The notes beneath the pieces are model-generated. The model saw only the letters and a program-made list of their open reading frames with translations, ran no database searches and was not told the DNA's origin. The position numbers and the translations under genes were made by a program. DNA of 64,000 bases from Paraphysomonas bandaiensis (Eukaryota > Chrysophyceae). This document shows, piece by piece, positions 22,000 to 34,768 of the stretch (the first letter of the stretch is position 1; each line of letters begins with the position of its first letter). The stretch is from contig CBFFRP010000263.1 of assembly GCA_965644295.1 (NCBI GenBank), positions 310,001-374,000 of the forward strand, written 5' to 3'.

Positions 22000-23654
22000 T
22001 CTGCTTGAAACTACAGTATAAATACTCGGAAGTAGCTCCTGTTACTTCCTCAATGTGTATCGAAATAGAAAATAGCACCTTGGATGCATAATATACACAC
22101 AACGGAAATTGTATTTTCCTGTGATGCCAGAAGAAATATATCATGTAGTTTTTTGTCAGTTCCCGTTTAGTGGACAAATGTGAGTCATAATAATATAGTT
22201 ATTGCTTGTGTTCTGCAATTTGCTAATGTAACAGATTGTATAGAATATAGTACTAGGTACTAGCTAGTCAAGGTTGGGCCGATTCCCCCGTCAAGGTTGA
22301 ATTATCTGCATTTACCTACATATCGAAAGCTAGCTCTCAATATAACATATATATCCAATATATTTGTACCTGACCCTGCGTAAGAAAATACTGGCTGTTG
22401 AGGGATCACAATATAACAGCTCTATTCTACACTATACAGTATATTGCAGATTTGCAGAATGCAGTGTTCTGCTAACAGCAATATACACTAACATTATACG
22501 ATGTAATATGACTATACGCCGGTATAAGATATGCACAGATAGGCAGTAGTGAATGTCTCATTATTAGCAATAGGCGTGTAAGTATCAGAACTATTTTAGC
22601 ATTTAATTAAGCGAACTAGTGCTTCACTCCTTAACTCTGATATCCTACTATTTTTACGCTACGAAAGTGGCATATGCATCACAGCAACAATTCAAACACA
22701 GTGAGCAAGCAGAATGTTGATATACCTGACATCTGCCGACTTCAGAAAATATGTATTACATCTGAATGTGCGTAGTGTAAGTCAATATTATAGCAGATAA
22801 TATGAAATCTAACAAGTGAATAACACTGAAATTATCTCCTGTCTCACTTTCCATTTCTATTTTATTGTGTTTTGTATTGGTGCTATTGATGAATCATTAC
22901 TGTATTCTTTAGTAGTGTAAGTTATATAGTACTCTGAAAAGAGGTAATACTTGTAAATAGCTCAGTTGACTGTCAGTAAATGCAACTCGCTTAATTGAAT
23001 AGTAAATGTAGTTCACACAATAGAATAGAGCTGTGAAAATATCAAGCCATAGCTACACTGCACTACATGTTTACGAGAAACGAGAGACTCTTATGAGAAG
23101 CGCCGTATAGTTCATATCAATACTGCTGTAGGTCCTTGACAAAATCTTGGGGCGTCCTACATGAGCAGCCGAGATGGTGGGGGGAATGGCCGGGTGGATG
23201 AATTTAAGCAGAATTGTAGCACTATTTGTATTGCGAGCAAAGCAACAACAAACAACACCAACTGCTTTGGACTTGAACCACACACACGCACAATATGTCC
23301 CTTTCTTATTGTAATGAAAAAATTGGAATTTTGCGATAGACAACTATTGAAAACCTTGAATTTTAGGGAAAAACGGGAGTTTAACTCATCCACTCTCTAT
23401 GTTATACACAGTATATTCCGGTACCAAATCAGTTTTTTGGGATATGATAAAAACATCTGCTATGTATAAAAAGTGTATGGTGTCAGAAGTGGAAGTGAAA
23501 GTGAAGTGGCTGAAGTGAGTGTATATTCCAAGAACACTTTGAAGTGATTGGACATATATATATATATGTATGTATGTATTCTACGAGAGATACACATATA
23601 GTTCACAAGTATCTCGAACAGTGATCTGTTTGTATAAACATCTTGTTATAATAA
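22000..23654. other. Intergenic region with one MITE
   Basis: No gene-like frame. It contains MITE copy B (22551-22667). The short frames between 23071 and 23469 on both strands overlap each other and have no splice or motif support. Confidence 0.4.
22551..22667 (+). mobile_element. MITE family copy B
   Basis: It starts GAATGTCTCATTATTAGCAA-TAGGCGTG and ends TATCCTACTATTTTTACGCT-ACGAAAG. It is collinear with copy A at 10350 over most of its length. Confidence 0.65.
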
Positions 23655-25678
23655 ATGGGAGATAGAGGTGGGGGTAGAGAACCAAAAGGTATGTCTTCAT
23701 TGTATTGATCATGTGAATATACTCATATTGTATATACAGGTGCTTCATTAAAGAAATCAAAGGCATGAGACACATTACTACTGTATACATACATTAACTT
23801 TCATATCTTTAGAAAAATCCTGGATCCAAAGTAGCCAAAGCAAAAACTCAACCAAAAAATCAAGATTCTCATCGTACGAAAGTGTCTAGTTTACCAGTAC
23901 CATTGTCATCAAATGGACCGTACTTTGATTGCTCTTGTGCACTCTTATCGAGACAATTTGATCGTGATCGCGAACGTGTTATCTCTCGAGCATTAAATGA
24001 AGGCGTTAGTGGTATGATAATATGGTTTTCTGACGTTGAAAAGCAACAAGCAGTAATTGATGCTTGCAAACCTTATCGGGGAAAATGTTACAGTATCATA
24101 GGCATCAGTCCTGACAATATTGACAAAACAAACAAGAAATTACACACGGATTGGCTAGCGAAAGTAGAAGAACTCTCTCAACGCCCAGAATGTGTTGGTA
24201 TTTTATCTGGATTGAATCTCTGTCGGGAGATGGGAACTCATTTTGCACAGGAATCAGTATTACGGTCGTGCCTGTCACTGGCCACCACAGCCGAGATACC
24301 TTTAGTGTTGCACATCGCCTCAGACGGAAACAGCTTGGATCGATCTCTTGATATTATTCTGGAGCACAAACAGAGTTTGTCTGAGTGCTCTGAAGCAGAT
24401 ATGGGAACAGGTAGTGGTGATAATAATAACAAGATACCGGCGATCGTACTGCACGATGCAATCACCGTGTGTGCGGGAGACAGGACGAGGATGGATCGAG
24501 TGGTAGCAGCTGGGCTGTTCTGCTCTGTGTCGGGTGCAGGCATCACAGAGCAAGACGATGCCAATCTGCGAACGAACGCACAGAGTTGTTTGGGCGCAGT
24601 GCCTTTGTCTTCTCTTATGGTGTGCACAGATAGTCCGTGGAAGACCCCACAAAATATTGCAGATGTCTACCTGCGCACACTGCGCAATGAGCCCAGTAAT
24701 ATCGCGGATGTGGTGCGTGGAATATGTGAGGCTCGTGCGTCACAGCAGAGCAGTGAGGATCAGGAAAGCGCAGAGACTGTGGCAGCGACACTGAAAGAAA
24801 ATGCACTCAGAGTGTTTCGTATTGGTGTCAGCGAGACGCAATGTGGGACAGAGGATAGTAGAGCGGAGGAGTCAGAAATGAAAATGACAACTGATGCTGA
24901 AAAGAAGAAACCGTCCTCTACTCTCGATCGTGGACAGACTGCTCTTGAGAAGTCCCAAAGAATTCGAGGAAATGATCCCGCGTCGCTCGATGTGGCACAC
25001 TACTATAGCTGTGCAAAGTGTCGGCAAAAACTGTTCGATCAAACCACTGTGATGTCGCACCGTTTAACTGACGCCAAGTCGAGTGTTTTTCGAGTAGGCG
25101 AGGAGGGACTGTGCAGTGCGTGTGTGTTCGTTCACCCTCCTTCAGCCTCGTCGCCACAGTCGGAGACATTGTCGCTGCAGGGAGAGACCGTGCAGTGTTC
25201 CTCCTGTCGCAGGAAGCTAGGTCGACTCTGCGTCCAAGAGGGTATATGTGCATGCGGCGTGACTGTACCAGGTCCCATTCTTCGACTTAACGCTGCGAAA
25301 ATGGATTGCACATACTCAACCCTGCAGACAGCTGCACTTGTGGAACACGCCAAGGTGGAGGCAGGACAGCTGGAGGACGAGGATTTGCTGGCTGAGGGAA
25401 TGATCGGAAAATCCGCGAAACAGAAACGGAAGAAGAAGGCGAAGCTGGTATCGAATAATAAAGGCAACTTCTCTTCCTTCCGCAATAAATCGTTTGTCCC
25501 AAATGCGTCTCGGGTGAGGAAGAGTGCTGGCGCTGAACAGAATCATGACAACGAAGACAGTGATGATAACAGCGAAAAAGATAATAACGAATACAGTGAA
25601 AATAATAGCGGCACCGACGACGACGAAGATGATGTTCAGGTACTGACTCTGTTGAGAGAGAGCAGATTGTCGGCTTGA
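23655..25678 (+). CDS. TatD-like domain fused to a YVH1/DUSP12-type zinc-binding domain
   Basis: Exons 23655-23688, 23740-23762 and 23813-25678 give 640 aa. The second intron must use a GC donor (AAAG|GCATGA) to avoid a TGA. Residues about 55-355 follow the TatD metal-dependent hydrolase order: F-D-C-S-C where TatD has D-x-H-x-H, a G-V-S-G-M-I-I strand, E-C-V-G-I-L-S-G, I-P-L-V-L-H, I-V-L-H-D, V-C-T-D-S-P-W and the closing N-A-L-R-V-F-R. The first two His ligands are Cys/Ser, so nuclease activity is doubtful. Residues about 415-525 (Y-S-C-A-K-C-R-Q-K-L-F, then C-S-S-C-R-R-K-L-G and C-A-C-G) match the C-terminal zinc domain of the YVH1/DUSP12 phosphatases, which acts in 60S ribosome maturation. 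A K-Q-K-R-K-K-K-A-K basic run and a Asp/Glu/Asn-rich tail follow. A ribosome-assembly role is inferred only from the zinc domain. Confidence 0.75.
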
Positions 25679-27105
25679 ATGCGTACTTCACGCTTACTTG
25701 AATCTGTCATGCTCATAGTCATTTGGTCATCTGAGCTAGCACATATCGAGTTCATAGTCGGTTGGTTAGGTAGTGAATTGTTGAAGATCATTAGTTGATA
25801 CACTTCTACGAGACGAAGGTAGAGTACGGATTATGTGGTATTAGGAGGTCCCGCGTTGAACTACTGATGAAAATTGATGAGCATATTAAATAGTATAGAG
25901 TTGTAAAAATTAATTATTTGTACTTTATATATATGTGATTAGTTTGTTCTATGTATTCCACTAATATAGCGTTGATATCGCCTATACATCATTCTCTATT
26001 CTGTATGTACAGGTCAACAGGCCACAACGTAGTTACACACTGCGGTCATTTTGGTATGAATTATGGAATATTTCCAAAATAGTGCCATCAACATCAATAC
26101 TAAAATCACATCGAGCTATGCAATTTACTAATATTTATCATTACGAAGTTCTTTGTGGTTGAGGTAGCTACTAATAATATTGCGTGCAAGCCAGGCGAGT
26201 TTGTTGTGTTAACTGGTGAAATGAGCTCTTAGAAGGAAGGGCTAATTTAGATACAAAGCAAAGTATGCACCACTCGAGGGTGTATCCTATATCCTATTAT
26301 AATGTTGGTTGCGATGATTAAAATAAGAACTACAAACATCTGTACTTCCAGGCGAAACCTTTTGTGTGATACAAAATAACCCAACCTAAGCTAGCACAAC
26401 ATTGTCATGACATTGTGAGAAACTCCGTGCACTCTTTGTCAAATGATGGTAAATTGACATAGTTCTTGTTCGCTAGTAAGTAAGTATCTAGTCAAGTGCC
26501 CAGGGAGAGATTATGCTAATGCCGTGCTAGGTCTACACAAGTGGGTCATCATGTGTCCTTACGAGAACCCTGTAAATTCACTGTTAAGAGAAGTAAAGAG
26601 TTAACACAGGGTAGAAACGGTAGGGCGACTGGTGCTTACAGAGTTTGCAGGTGTGTTTCAATATTCAGTAGTCACGTTGCTACATAGATGTGTAGCGTTA
26701 TATGGCTGTGTTGCTTGGCGAATGTACTGGCGGGCTTTATGCTCGGGCCACACTGTTGAAATAAGGAAAGATTGTACTGTAAACATTATTTAACAAATAT
26801 TGATAGATTTCGTTGAAGCGTGCATTACCTTGATATAGATTTATTATATAACGAAATAGTACCAAAGTGAGATTGTAAACGTAAACTATTTGTATTAAAC
26901 GCACAAAAGTGCAAATAATTACGACTTCGTAACGGTGTAAAGTCAAACAATTTCAGAGGGTGAAACGTATATCTTAATGTTGTATTACAATTACAAAGTT
27001 ATCAATTAATAGAAGGGGAAACAAAATTATATCAAATATACACTAATCCTGCTTCCAAGTAGCATATGCAATAATGGAAGAAAGATGACAGTGAGATAGT
27101 CGCTA
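25679..27105. other. Intergenic, nothing recognised
   Basis: About 1.4 kb without a supported exon, repeat or RNA gene on either strand. It includes the 3' regions of two convergent genes. Confidence 0.45.
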
Positions 27106-27446
27106 CTAATGCGTAGTATCATTTGAAAACATATCCATGCCGTAGTCATTCCACATACACTCACTTCCATTGTCTGAAACATCGTCATCAATCTGATAAA
27201 CATTTCAAATCAAATAACATAAATAAGCTGTTATTATCAATACTGATACCTCTTCCCCATGATTATCTACTGTAAACTCAGTATCTTTCGGAATATCAAT
27301 ATCTGTAATATGTTATAAATTAGTCTCTCTAACTGTATATAGTTATACCAACCGTCATCACTGAGTGTATCTTCAGCCCAACTAGCATCTATTATCTCTA
27401 CAGGCACCCATTCTCTAGATAAATCAGTGTATCGTACGTCAGACAT
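27106..27446 (-). CDS. Small acidic protein, three exons
   Basis: Exons 27446-27353, 27302-27250 and 27192-27106 join in phase to 77 aa ending in TAG. All junctions are GT-AG and the introns are 47 and 57 nt. The protein starts M-S-D-V-R-Y-T-D-L-S-R-E-W-V-P-V-E-I-I-D, is strongly acidic (D-D-D, G-E-E-I-D-D-D) and ends M-D-M-F-S-N-D-T-T-H. No family is recognised. The E-W-V-P core is faintly like a PAM2 peptide, but that is speculation. Three correctly phased short exons with acidic coding bias argue that this is a real gene. Confidence 0.55.
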
Positions 27447-28417
27447 GAGAATTTAATGATTTTAGTAATTTGTTATTCGTGGTTAGTTGTTGTTCTCTGT
27501 GTTTAAATTAGTGGAAGTATGTACCTCTCTCTCCATACTAATCGTTCATACTGCTGTGTAGCCTGGTTTCGATACTCACATACTGTGTGTACATAATAGC
27601 AGTGTACCATGTACTGTATATAGGTACATGTATAGTGTAGAGTATACACATAAACTGCTGTTTTTTTTAAACATGATGTATACAGCAGTATACAGTATAC
27701 AGCAGTATATATCACGTATATTGTACACCATGCCACAGTGTACCATTGTGCTCATTTTGCTCTGTGGGCAGAGTGTACAAGACAGACCAGCATCTTGTAG
27801 ATAGAGATAGAGATACCCAGATACCTCTCATATCTACATGATTTATGCATCACATGACGGTGCCAATATCACTTGCCCTAATCTTGTCATCTTAGATGAC
27901 CCACAAGACAGACTGTGAGAAGTGTATGCAGTAGTTAGAGGGATATATAGACAGCTGCGAGTTAGAACCTGAATAAGCTGAGCAGAGTGACTCTATAGTG
28001 TATACGGTACACTGTAATGATTGTGAATCGCCGAAGGAGATGTAATTAGATGGATATGTGCACCGAATGTCTATTCTAATCAGATTTTTGCAAAAAGCTT
28101 ACATGTCCAACATAAACTCAAACATGTATAACAGCATTAATAACATCAAGTATATTAATATTATTAATCACCGGGAAATTCTGTAGGATCTAATCGGAAT
28201 GGAGCATTGATCCATGTGTCGTCAACAAATGATACATTAAGTGATGTAATTATTGTTGATTCTTCTGCTCTCGGTTATATGTATTTTGTATAATAATTGG
28301 AAATAAATAGAAAAACTATCAACCGATTTCAGAATACGAGAAATGCTAGCTAAACAGTTTCATCTCAACAATACGCAACAACACGTGGCTGATCTCATAC
28401 TGTAATTAATTTTGTAC
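27447..28417. other. Intergenic, nothing recognised
   Basis: Contains palindromic TATAC/GTATA runs near 27650-27720 and no supported gene. It separates two minus-strand genes. Confidence 0.4.
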
Positions 28418-31400
28418 TCAGTAGTGTCCCTTCTGAATTTGTGTTACCATATCCTCCATAAGTCTCTTTGCTGACCCAGATATAACATCTATTGCAGTCA
28501 ATCCTTGTGCATTATCGCGGTATATGTCAGCACCATTCTAAAGAGATGAAAAATACTTTACTAGATATAAAGGCATGGAAAGAATTACCAGTAAAAGAAA
28601 TCCGAAGACGTTTGGCTTCGCTCGCGAAGCCGCCAAATGTAATGGTGTATCGCCAGACTCATTCACACAATTGACTTGGGCTTTCAATGACATACTATAC
28701 ATGACCTACAGACCTTATACATTACGCCCAAACGCAAGCACTGACGAACATATGAACCTACCTTTGGTACACTTCCCTCTCCCACAGCGTTGAATATAGT
28801 CTGATAACACAAATAATAATATCACGAATATAGGAGACGTTAACGCACCTCAATCAATTCTTGATCAGAAGTCACTCGAACTTCATCGACAAAAGCGTAC
28901 CAACGATATTTCGCGAGTATCCACTTCGATCTATCTTCAGGAGACGATCCCTGTAAAAATGTATCCCATTTATTTCAGGTAAACAAACAACTATATACGT
29001 ATGACGCGCAATCAGTACATACACATGACCTTTGACGGCTTCGTCCATCCAGCTGGAACATTTTTTTCCCATATGGAATTAACAACATCGTTTCCAAGTT
29101 CATAGTGAATAATTTTCATCTGCCCCAAAATAAGTGTGGCGTAGCATTCAATAAAGTATAGCAGCCTACCTGCCACTCAGAAAACTCGTCCAGTTCTATA
29201 CTTTTCAGTTTCGAAATCGCCCATGATAATTGTCTGTCTCAGATATGGATTTAAATAACCTTTTTCATACACTAAAAATATGCTACGACCTGTGTACGGC
29301 TGCACACTGTTGGCAGAGAGTGATCCCAAGACTTGTGGATAACCACCTATATAGTAAATATTACTTTCTAAATTGCATAATGTCAAAACAATTAGTACGT
29401 TACAGGTCCAGAATTGCATTCTGCGCAGGTTCTATTGGCTGTCACAAACTCTCGCAGGAGTTTCTTGCCAGGTCCATCTTGAGGAGACTCTGGAGGAAGC
29501 AAGAGCGGAACTTCTCCTTCGCCAATATTATCATCGGTAGAGCTTTCTAACATCTGTCTTCTTCCCACAGCTGTGGTGTGTCTGCCTGGAGCACTCACAG
29601 AGCAGCGGCGGATCGCGGTTATCCACAATACCATTTCATCTTCACTCTCCGCCTGTCGTCCACCGATCTCAGTCACACTGCAGATTGATCAACACATACA
29701 CATAAGTTACCTGAAATTCAAGCCGAGTGCCATCACTGGTACCGATAATAAATGTGTACGGCTGATCACCAGGTTTAACGGTCACTGAACAGTCTTTGAT
29801 ATCACATACGGGTTCCATGGAACATGATGGTTGCCCAGCAGCGATATCAGTTAGGTAGAGGGTCGTCGCGTATAACCTGTGCCATTTTCTAGAATATAAT
29901 GTGACATTAGATACAGATCATTAAGAAAGACTTTGTACCTTTTCTTGGTGCCAAAGTATCCAGTTTTTACGCATAAGTAGCCTTGTTTAAATACTGTATG
30001 CATAAGGTTATAACAGAAAAATTAGTGTAGCACCCGAGACAATAGGATACCTCCTTCGTCAGCAGCATGACGGACGTCATTAAAAGTAGCCTTGCGTGTG
30101 CTACTAGAGAGAACTTCTGTAGAGATGGTAGCAGAATACACCGGCATTCCCTATCACGTACTTTAGTTCAGAACACAAAACCATGCACCAGGTCATACGA
30201 CAGGAACAATCAACAATTCAGCACGCCGACGCAAAGGTATAACAGGAAGTAAAGCGAATATCACACAAAACTACTCTATCATAGCAGCGCTGCACGATTG
30301 TAATGTGGTAATATAGAATACCTGGTGTGTCCGCGGCTGTATTGGCGACAAAGCGCCAGGAGGTGACCCCGGAGCAGGCATAGCCCCCATTAGTTCGCCC
30401 TGTAGCCTAGCTCGAACACGCCCCCACAGCATATCCTAAAGCACGTATTTAATTAAAAAATACAAAAATACGATCACAACGAAAGCGACGAATCAAGTCA
30501 CAAATAGGCTGTGCACTTGATAGTATAAAGTGGTTTTGGGCAACAGTACCAAATAAACCCTACTCCTAATCACACCTGCGAGTTTAAGTCTACAGCCGCT
30601 GCAGGAAGCGCTTCTTCAATCGGACCTAATACAACACGTTTCTCTTCAATAATACTCCGACCTGCTGTGAAGAAATTGTCCATAGTATTTATTACAGCGC
30701 ACGCCACCTGGACACGATAAAAAAATGAACTCAGACATAACTTGTTTACAATAATATATAACACTATATGAAGCACACAAGTCTCACACGGAAAACAAAC
30801 CCGACATTTCAATAACTTCTACCTTGGTCAAGATATACTTTTTCTTGCAATTCTCCCTATTCAATCTAGCTACGAGGTCGAATCTTGTCAGCTCACATTG
30901 TACGCGTAGCTCGCACATCTCATTCACTTTCTCTGCTGACGGTGGAGTACGACTTGAAAGTGTACCAATAAGCTTCGACTCAAACGTATCATAAAGCCTT
31001 TCCATATTTTTCTTCGAGGATTCTTCGGAAGTAATAGGATCCGTCAAATCGTTCACCAAGACACTTAACTCTCTTCTTAACGATTGTCTGAAATTGTCAA
31101 GGTTGTTATTGGAAGCCTCAAATGCATCTGCAACCTCATGTAGTGTATTCGTTAGCAGTCCCAGTTTGGGGAAGGCATTTGTGAATAAGCAGCGACTATA
31201 TCCTCCTTCTCTTCCGGTGAGTCTAGTTGCTAGCTTCGTTTGAGCTTTCTGTAAGGTGACAATGGCAGAGTCAACTTCCGAGAGGGCTGACATTATCCTA
31301 TATCAATAATTGTGCTAAGTTAATATATCTGAGTAAACTAAATTGAAATTTCATTTAGAAATCAAATCCATAAGTGAAATTAAGCTTCAATAGTAACATA

Positions 31401-31662
31401 ATACCATCCACTGTGAGGCACTCATACATCAGTCACAGCCTTACCCTTGTGTGTATCCCGATAGTCCAATACAACTTTCTTCAAAAGCATTTAATTGTTG
31501 TCTAAATAAAGGAGAATCTCGAATATATTCCAATGCTATATCGTATAATTGTATTGTAAAGGGTTAGATAAGGCTGTATACAGGAATGGATCTATTACCA
31601 AGATTTTCACCCAATTTCTCACATACTTCTCCATCACTTAATCTTTGTGAACTTAAAAACAT
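28418..31662 (-). CDS. BAR-PH-ArfGAP-ankyrin protein (ACAP/ASAP-like Arf GTPase activator), 16 exons
   Basis: Exons (minus): 31662-31599, 31535-31445, 31297-30823, 30707-30576, 30435-30322, 30150-30051, 29981-29939, 29888-29711, 29652-29399, 29346-29290, 29233-29170, 29119-29030, 28950-28849, 28800-28762, 28705-28589, 28537-28418. They total 2040 nt, 679 aa, in consistent phase. A BAR domain (about 20-290; R-D-S-P-L-F-R-Q-Q-L near its start) senses or bends membranes. The PH domain (about 326-415) has G-Y-L-C-V-K-T-G-Y-F-G and L-E-F-Q-A-E-S-E-D-E-M-V-L-W-I. The ArfGAP finger is an exact C-x2-C-x16-C-x2-C (C-A-E-C ... W-L-S-T-S-L-G-I-T-L-C-Q-Q-C) followed by A-V-H-R with the catalytic Arg and I-S-K-L-K-S-I-E-L-D. 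Two ankyrin repeats end the protein (G-D-T-P-L-H-L-A-A). It should stimulate GTP hydrolysis on Arf in membrane traffic. Acceptors of exons 6, 9 and 15 had alternatives; the chosen ones keep phase and family motifs. Confidence 0.88.
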
Positions 31663-31904
31663 ATTGTAAATAGATTAGATTATAAGTATAAAGGTGTTTA
31701 GAGTGTTCACACCACTGAGATGTTAATATGTAGATGTGTTAGTGGGATAATGTGATCTGATTATGTACGGGCTACATTATCATTTGTATATGATGATATG
31801 AGGATTTTAACCGGATGGAATGACGGGAGGATATGTATGATCTACGTATCATACGATACATACTCCTCCTGCTGTACATCTACACACCACCATATATATA
31901 TATG

Positions 31905-34570
31905 CATACCCACTGCACTGCTCTCTATATATACGTCTCGGCATCCTTTGTATATTTTTGTTCAAAGATGCCTCTAATATTGAGACAACAACTATGTGTA
32001 TTCCAGCCGTATTTATACTGCAGTTATATAGAGAGTTTATTTGCTTCATTTTATTACCGAAAAATATCCCACTTTTACGAATATTTGGATCACCGTATAA
32101 CGGCCTTGCCGAACAAAAAATGTTCGGAAAATCGGTTTATCTCCACCGTATAATTATGATATCTAGAATATCTCGATTTTACGAACACATTATTGTTCGG
32201 CATTTTTTTACCGTTTGGCCACTATCGCCATTCAAACCATACAACACCAATGCCCATAAACTGCAAGAACAAAGAACTTAGAACAAACAAAGAACTTAGA
32301 ACAAACCAAGCACAATGGATATTATTAGAGAGCAAAGTGAGTTCAGAGATGAGATTGCACAGCAAACCAAGCAGATGCGGTTAACGGATAGCACCCGCAG
32401 GCAATATGCAGACAGGGTCAGGGCCTTTGCACATTGGCTTGATGAGCATTACCCCGCCTGCGTGGAAAGAGACAACGGTGACAAGCTCACACCAATACTA
32501 CCGATACCTGACGTAGTCATGGAAAAGTACATGGCTCATGTGCTTCTTAAAATAGACAGCCGCACTGGTCTGTACTATGACCCTCCACAATATTACTCGT
32601 TTGCACACGTTAATGGACATCGAAGTGCTCTTAAGAATATGTACACGGAAAAGCGAATGAACCCTTCACCGGAAATAGAGAGTATGTTTAAGGAAACTCT
32701 CGAGGGATTCAAGAGGAAGGTTGCTGACCTTAAGCAGCGTGGCTTATTACCTTCACGAGAAGGCAAGGCTGCAATGACCATGAAAGGGTACATATTTCTT
32801 GCAGAGAAAGCAGCTAAACAGGACCATGACTTTGGACTGTATACATTTTGTTTGTCCTATTTATTGCTATGCTGGAATTTGATAGCAAGATCTGTAACAG
32901 TTGCACATATAATGTACGATCATATATCTTGGGAGGAGGATGCACTGACCATTAATATTGGCAAACAGAAGAATGATCAGGAGGGAAGCAAAAGGTGTTG
33001 CAACGGCATTAGCTAATTGCCCTGGTGGACCCAGTGCCATAAATATATGGTTGCGAGCTGGATGGAGTTTAGGACCCGTTCAGAGTCGATACATATTTGA
33101 AGGAGCAGGTGGAGATCAATTTGTTGGCAGGGCAGCTACAGGTATATCAAGCAGTGATCCCGACTTTGCTATTCTTCCACCTCATTTCGATGACACTAAT
33201 GGCCCGGTTCTATCCGTTGAAGAATGGGAAGACATACTGCCTGGCTTCACATCATTCTATCCTGAGAATTTTAGAGTGGCTTTGCCTTATCTTCTTGCTT
33301 CGCTGGCATATCATCATGACTGGCTATTAGAAACTCTTTCACCAAATCATCCTCTGTTTCTTCAAAGAGTTTGGACAAGTGGTATACTACAACGTCTACG
33401 ACCGAAAGTATTAACTGGTGTGTTTCGAAATGATGTGTCAAGAATGAATGCTACTGGTGTTCCACCCAATGTGATTCTAGCTAATCGTATGTCGTCGCTG
33501 GAAGCAAATGTCGGGAACTTATCTAGAGATATGCGAGGAATGCAAACGACATTACCGGAAGCATTGTGTACGAGAATGCTTGATAAGTTTACAGTTAATG
33601 GCGCGGTGCCAATAACTAGTACCGACATCGATAGTCTACGTGAAACACTTTTAGAAGAAATCAGAACAAGATGTACTCCACATAATGTGGAGCAAATATC
33701 TACACAAGAAGAGCAATCCACATCACAAGAGAAGCCTGGATTTTACACATGGGGAGGGCACCATCATTTGTTTCCAGAGGGCTTTCGTTTTCCAAAAGGT
33801 AACATAAAAATGCTGTGGGATCTGTGGTGGGGGGGAGAACCTCAGAGACATATATTACCCTACAGAAAAATCAAAGGCTTCGATTTATCCCGAACTGACC
33901 GGGTAAACTGGAGTAAATGTACCTGCATCATGAACGCACTAGTCTCCAAGGGCATAGAGATGAACGAGATCGGAGCAGTAGAGGATATTAGTAGCCTACT
34001 ACCACGACAAAGAGATGCGTTATTCAGCAAAGTGTTTATACCTTTCTGTATGAACATATTCGCGGTTGCTAATCCCGTTCTTCTCGATGATATAGGCATC
34101 GGAAAAATGTCATATACGACATTCTACGATTACATGAAGGGCCGCAAGAGAAATAAACGTAGACGGAATGAAATGGAGCAAACGGAAGAAGATAATTGAC
34201 TGGTACATGTCTCTGTTTGTGTCGTATATACGTGAGGGGGTCTGTGAGACTATTAACAGTCACCTTCACGTATATACATGAACAGACATCGCATCAATGG
34301 AGGGGTTGATGAGAATATGACGCTCAAGTAGATAGCTATCGGCTTCTGGTGTAGATATCATCTTGTTTCATGGCACTACTGACAGTTTAAAGTAACATAT
34401 AAAGATGAACGTTAGATGACATACACATACAACACCATTCTACAACAGTACTCTACCACAATTATACAACAGTATACAGCAGTAATACTACATAATACCG
34501 TTCTGTTCGTATACTGTTCGTAAAAGCGGACCTTCTATAAATAAGATGCTGACTGCCGATACGTATGCTC
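31905..34570 (+). mobile_element. Crypton-type (tyrosine recombinase) element, decayed
   Basis: The limits are set by similarity of both ends to the short derivative at 48203-48372: 31930-32055 on the left and about 34540-34562 on the right, each inverted there. It encloses the recombinase pseudogene 32315-34199. A hairpin pairs TATATACGTGA near 34225 with TCACGTATATA near 34268, after the stop. No terminal inverted repeats are seen, as expected for Cryptons. Confidence 0.6.
32315..34199 (+). pseudogene. Crypton tyrosine recombinase, internal deletion and frameshift
   Basis: Frame 1 (32315-33016) starts M-D-I-I-R-E-Q and carries the core-binding region (T-R-R-Q-Y-A-D-R-V-R-A-F) and W-E-E-D-A-L-T-I-N-I-G-K-Q-K-N-D-Q-E-G. 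Homology then jumps to frame 2 (to 34199), entering at A-K-G-V-A-T-A-L, followed by R-A-G-W-S-L-G-P-V-Q-S-R-Y-I-F-E with the presumed nucleophilic Tyr, F-A-I-L-P-P-H-F and a C-terminal F-P-K-G-N-I-K-M-L-W-D-L-W DNA-binding-like region. In relatives, roughly a hundred residues including the H-x-x-R box lie between D-Q-E-G and K-G-V-A, so this copy has an out-of-frame deletion near 32990 and cannot make an active recombinase. Confidence 0.75.
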
Positions 34571-34768
34571 CCCCTAATATACTGTACATACAGCAGTATA
34601 TACGTATAAGTGTGGCTCTACATAACATGGATATGATTATTTGATTCCTCCCTCTAGTAAACATGCTTCATAACCACACCATATGCCATAGATCTTAATC
34701 ATATAATGTTACCGGTACATTACATGTAATAGCAGTATATAAACATCTGCTAAATTCATAATCCGGTA

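Noticed and set aside
31833-32281. Overlapping ORFs of 106-107 codons left of the Crypton
   Set aside because: They lie in the element's non-coding left end, overlap in several frames and have no similarity to known proteins.
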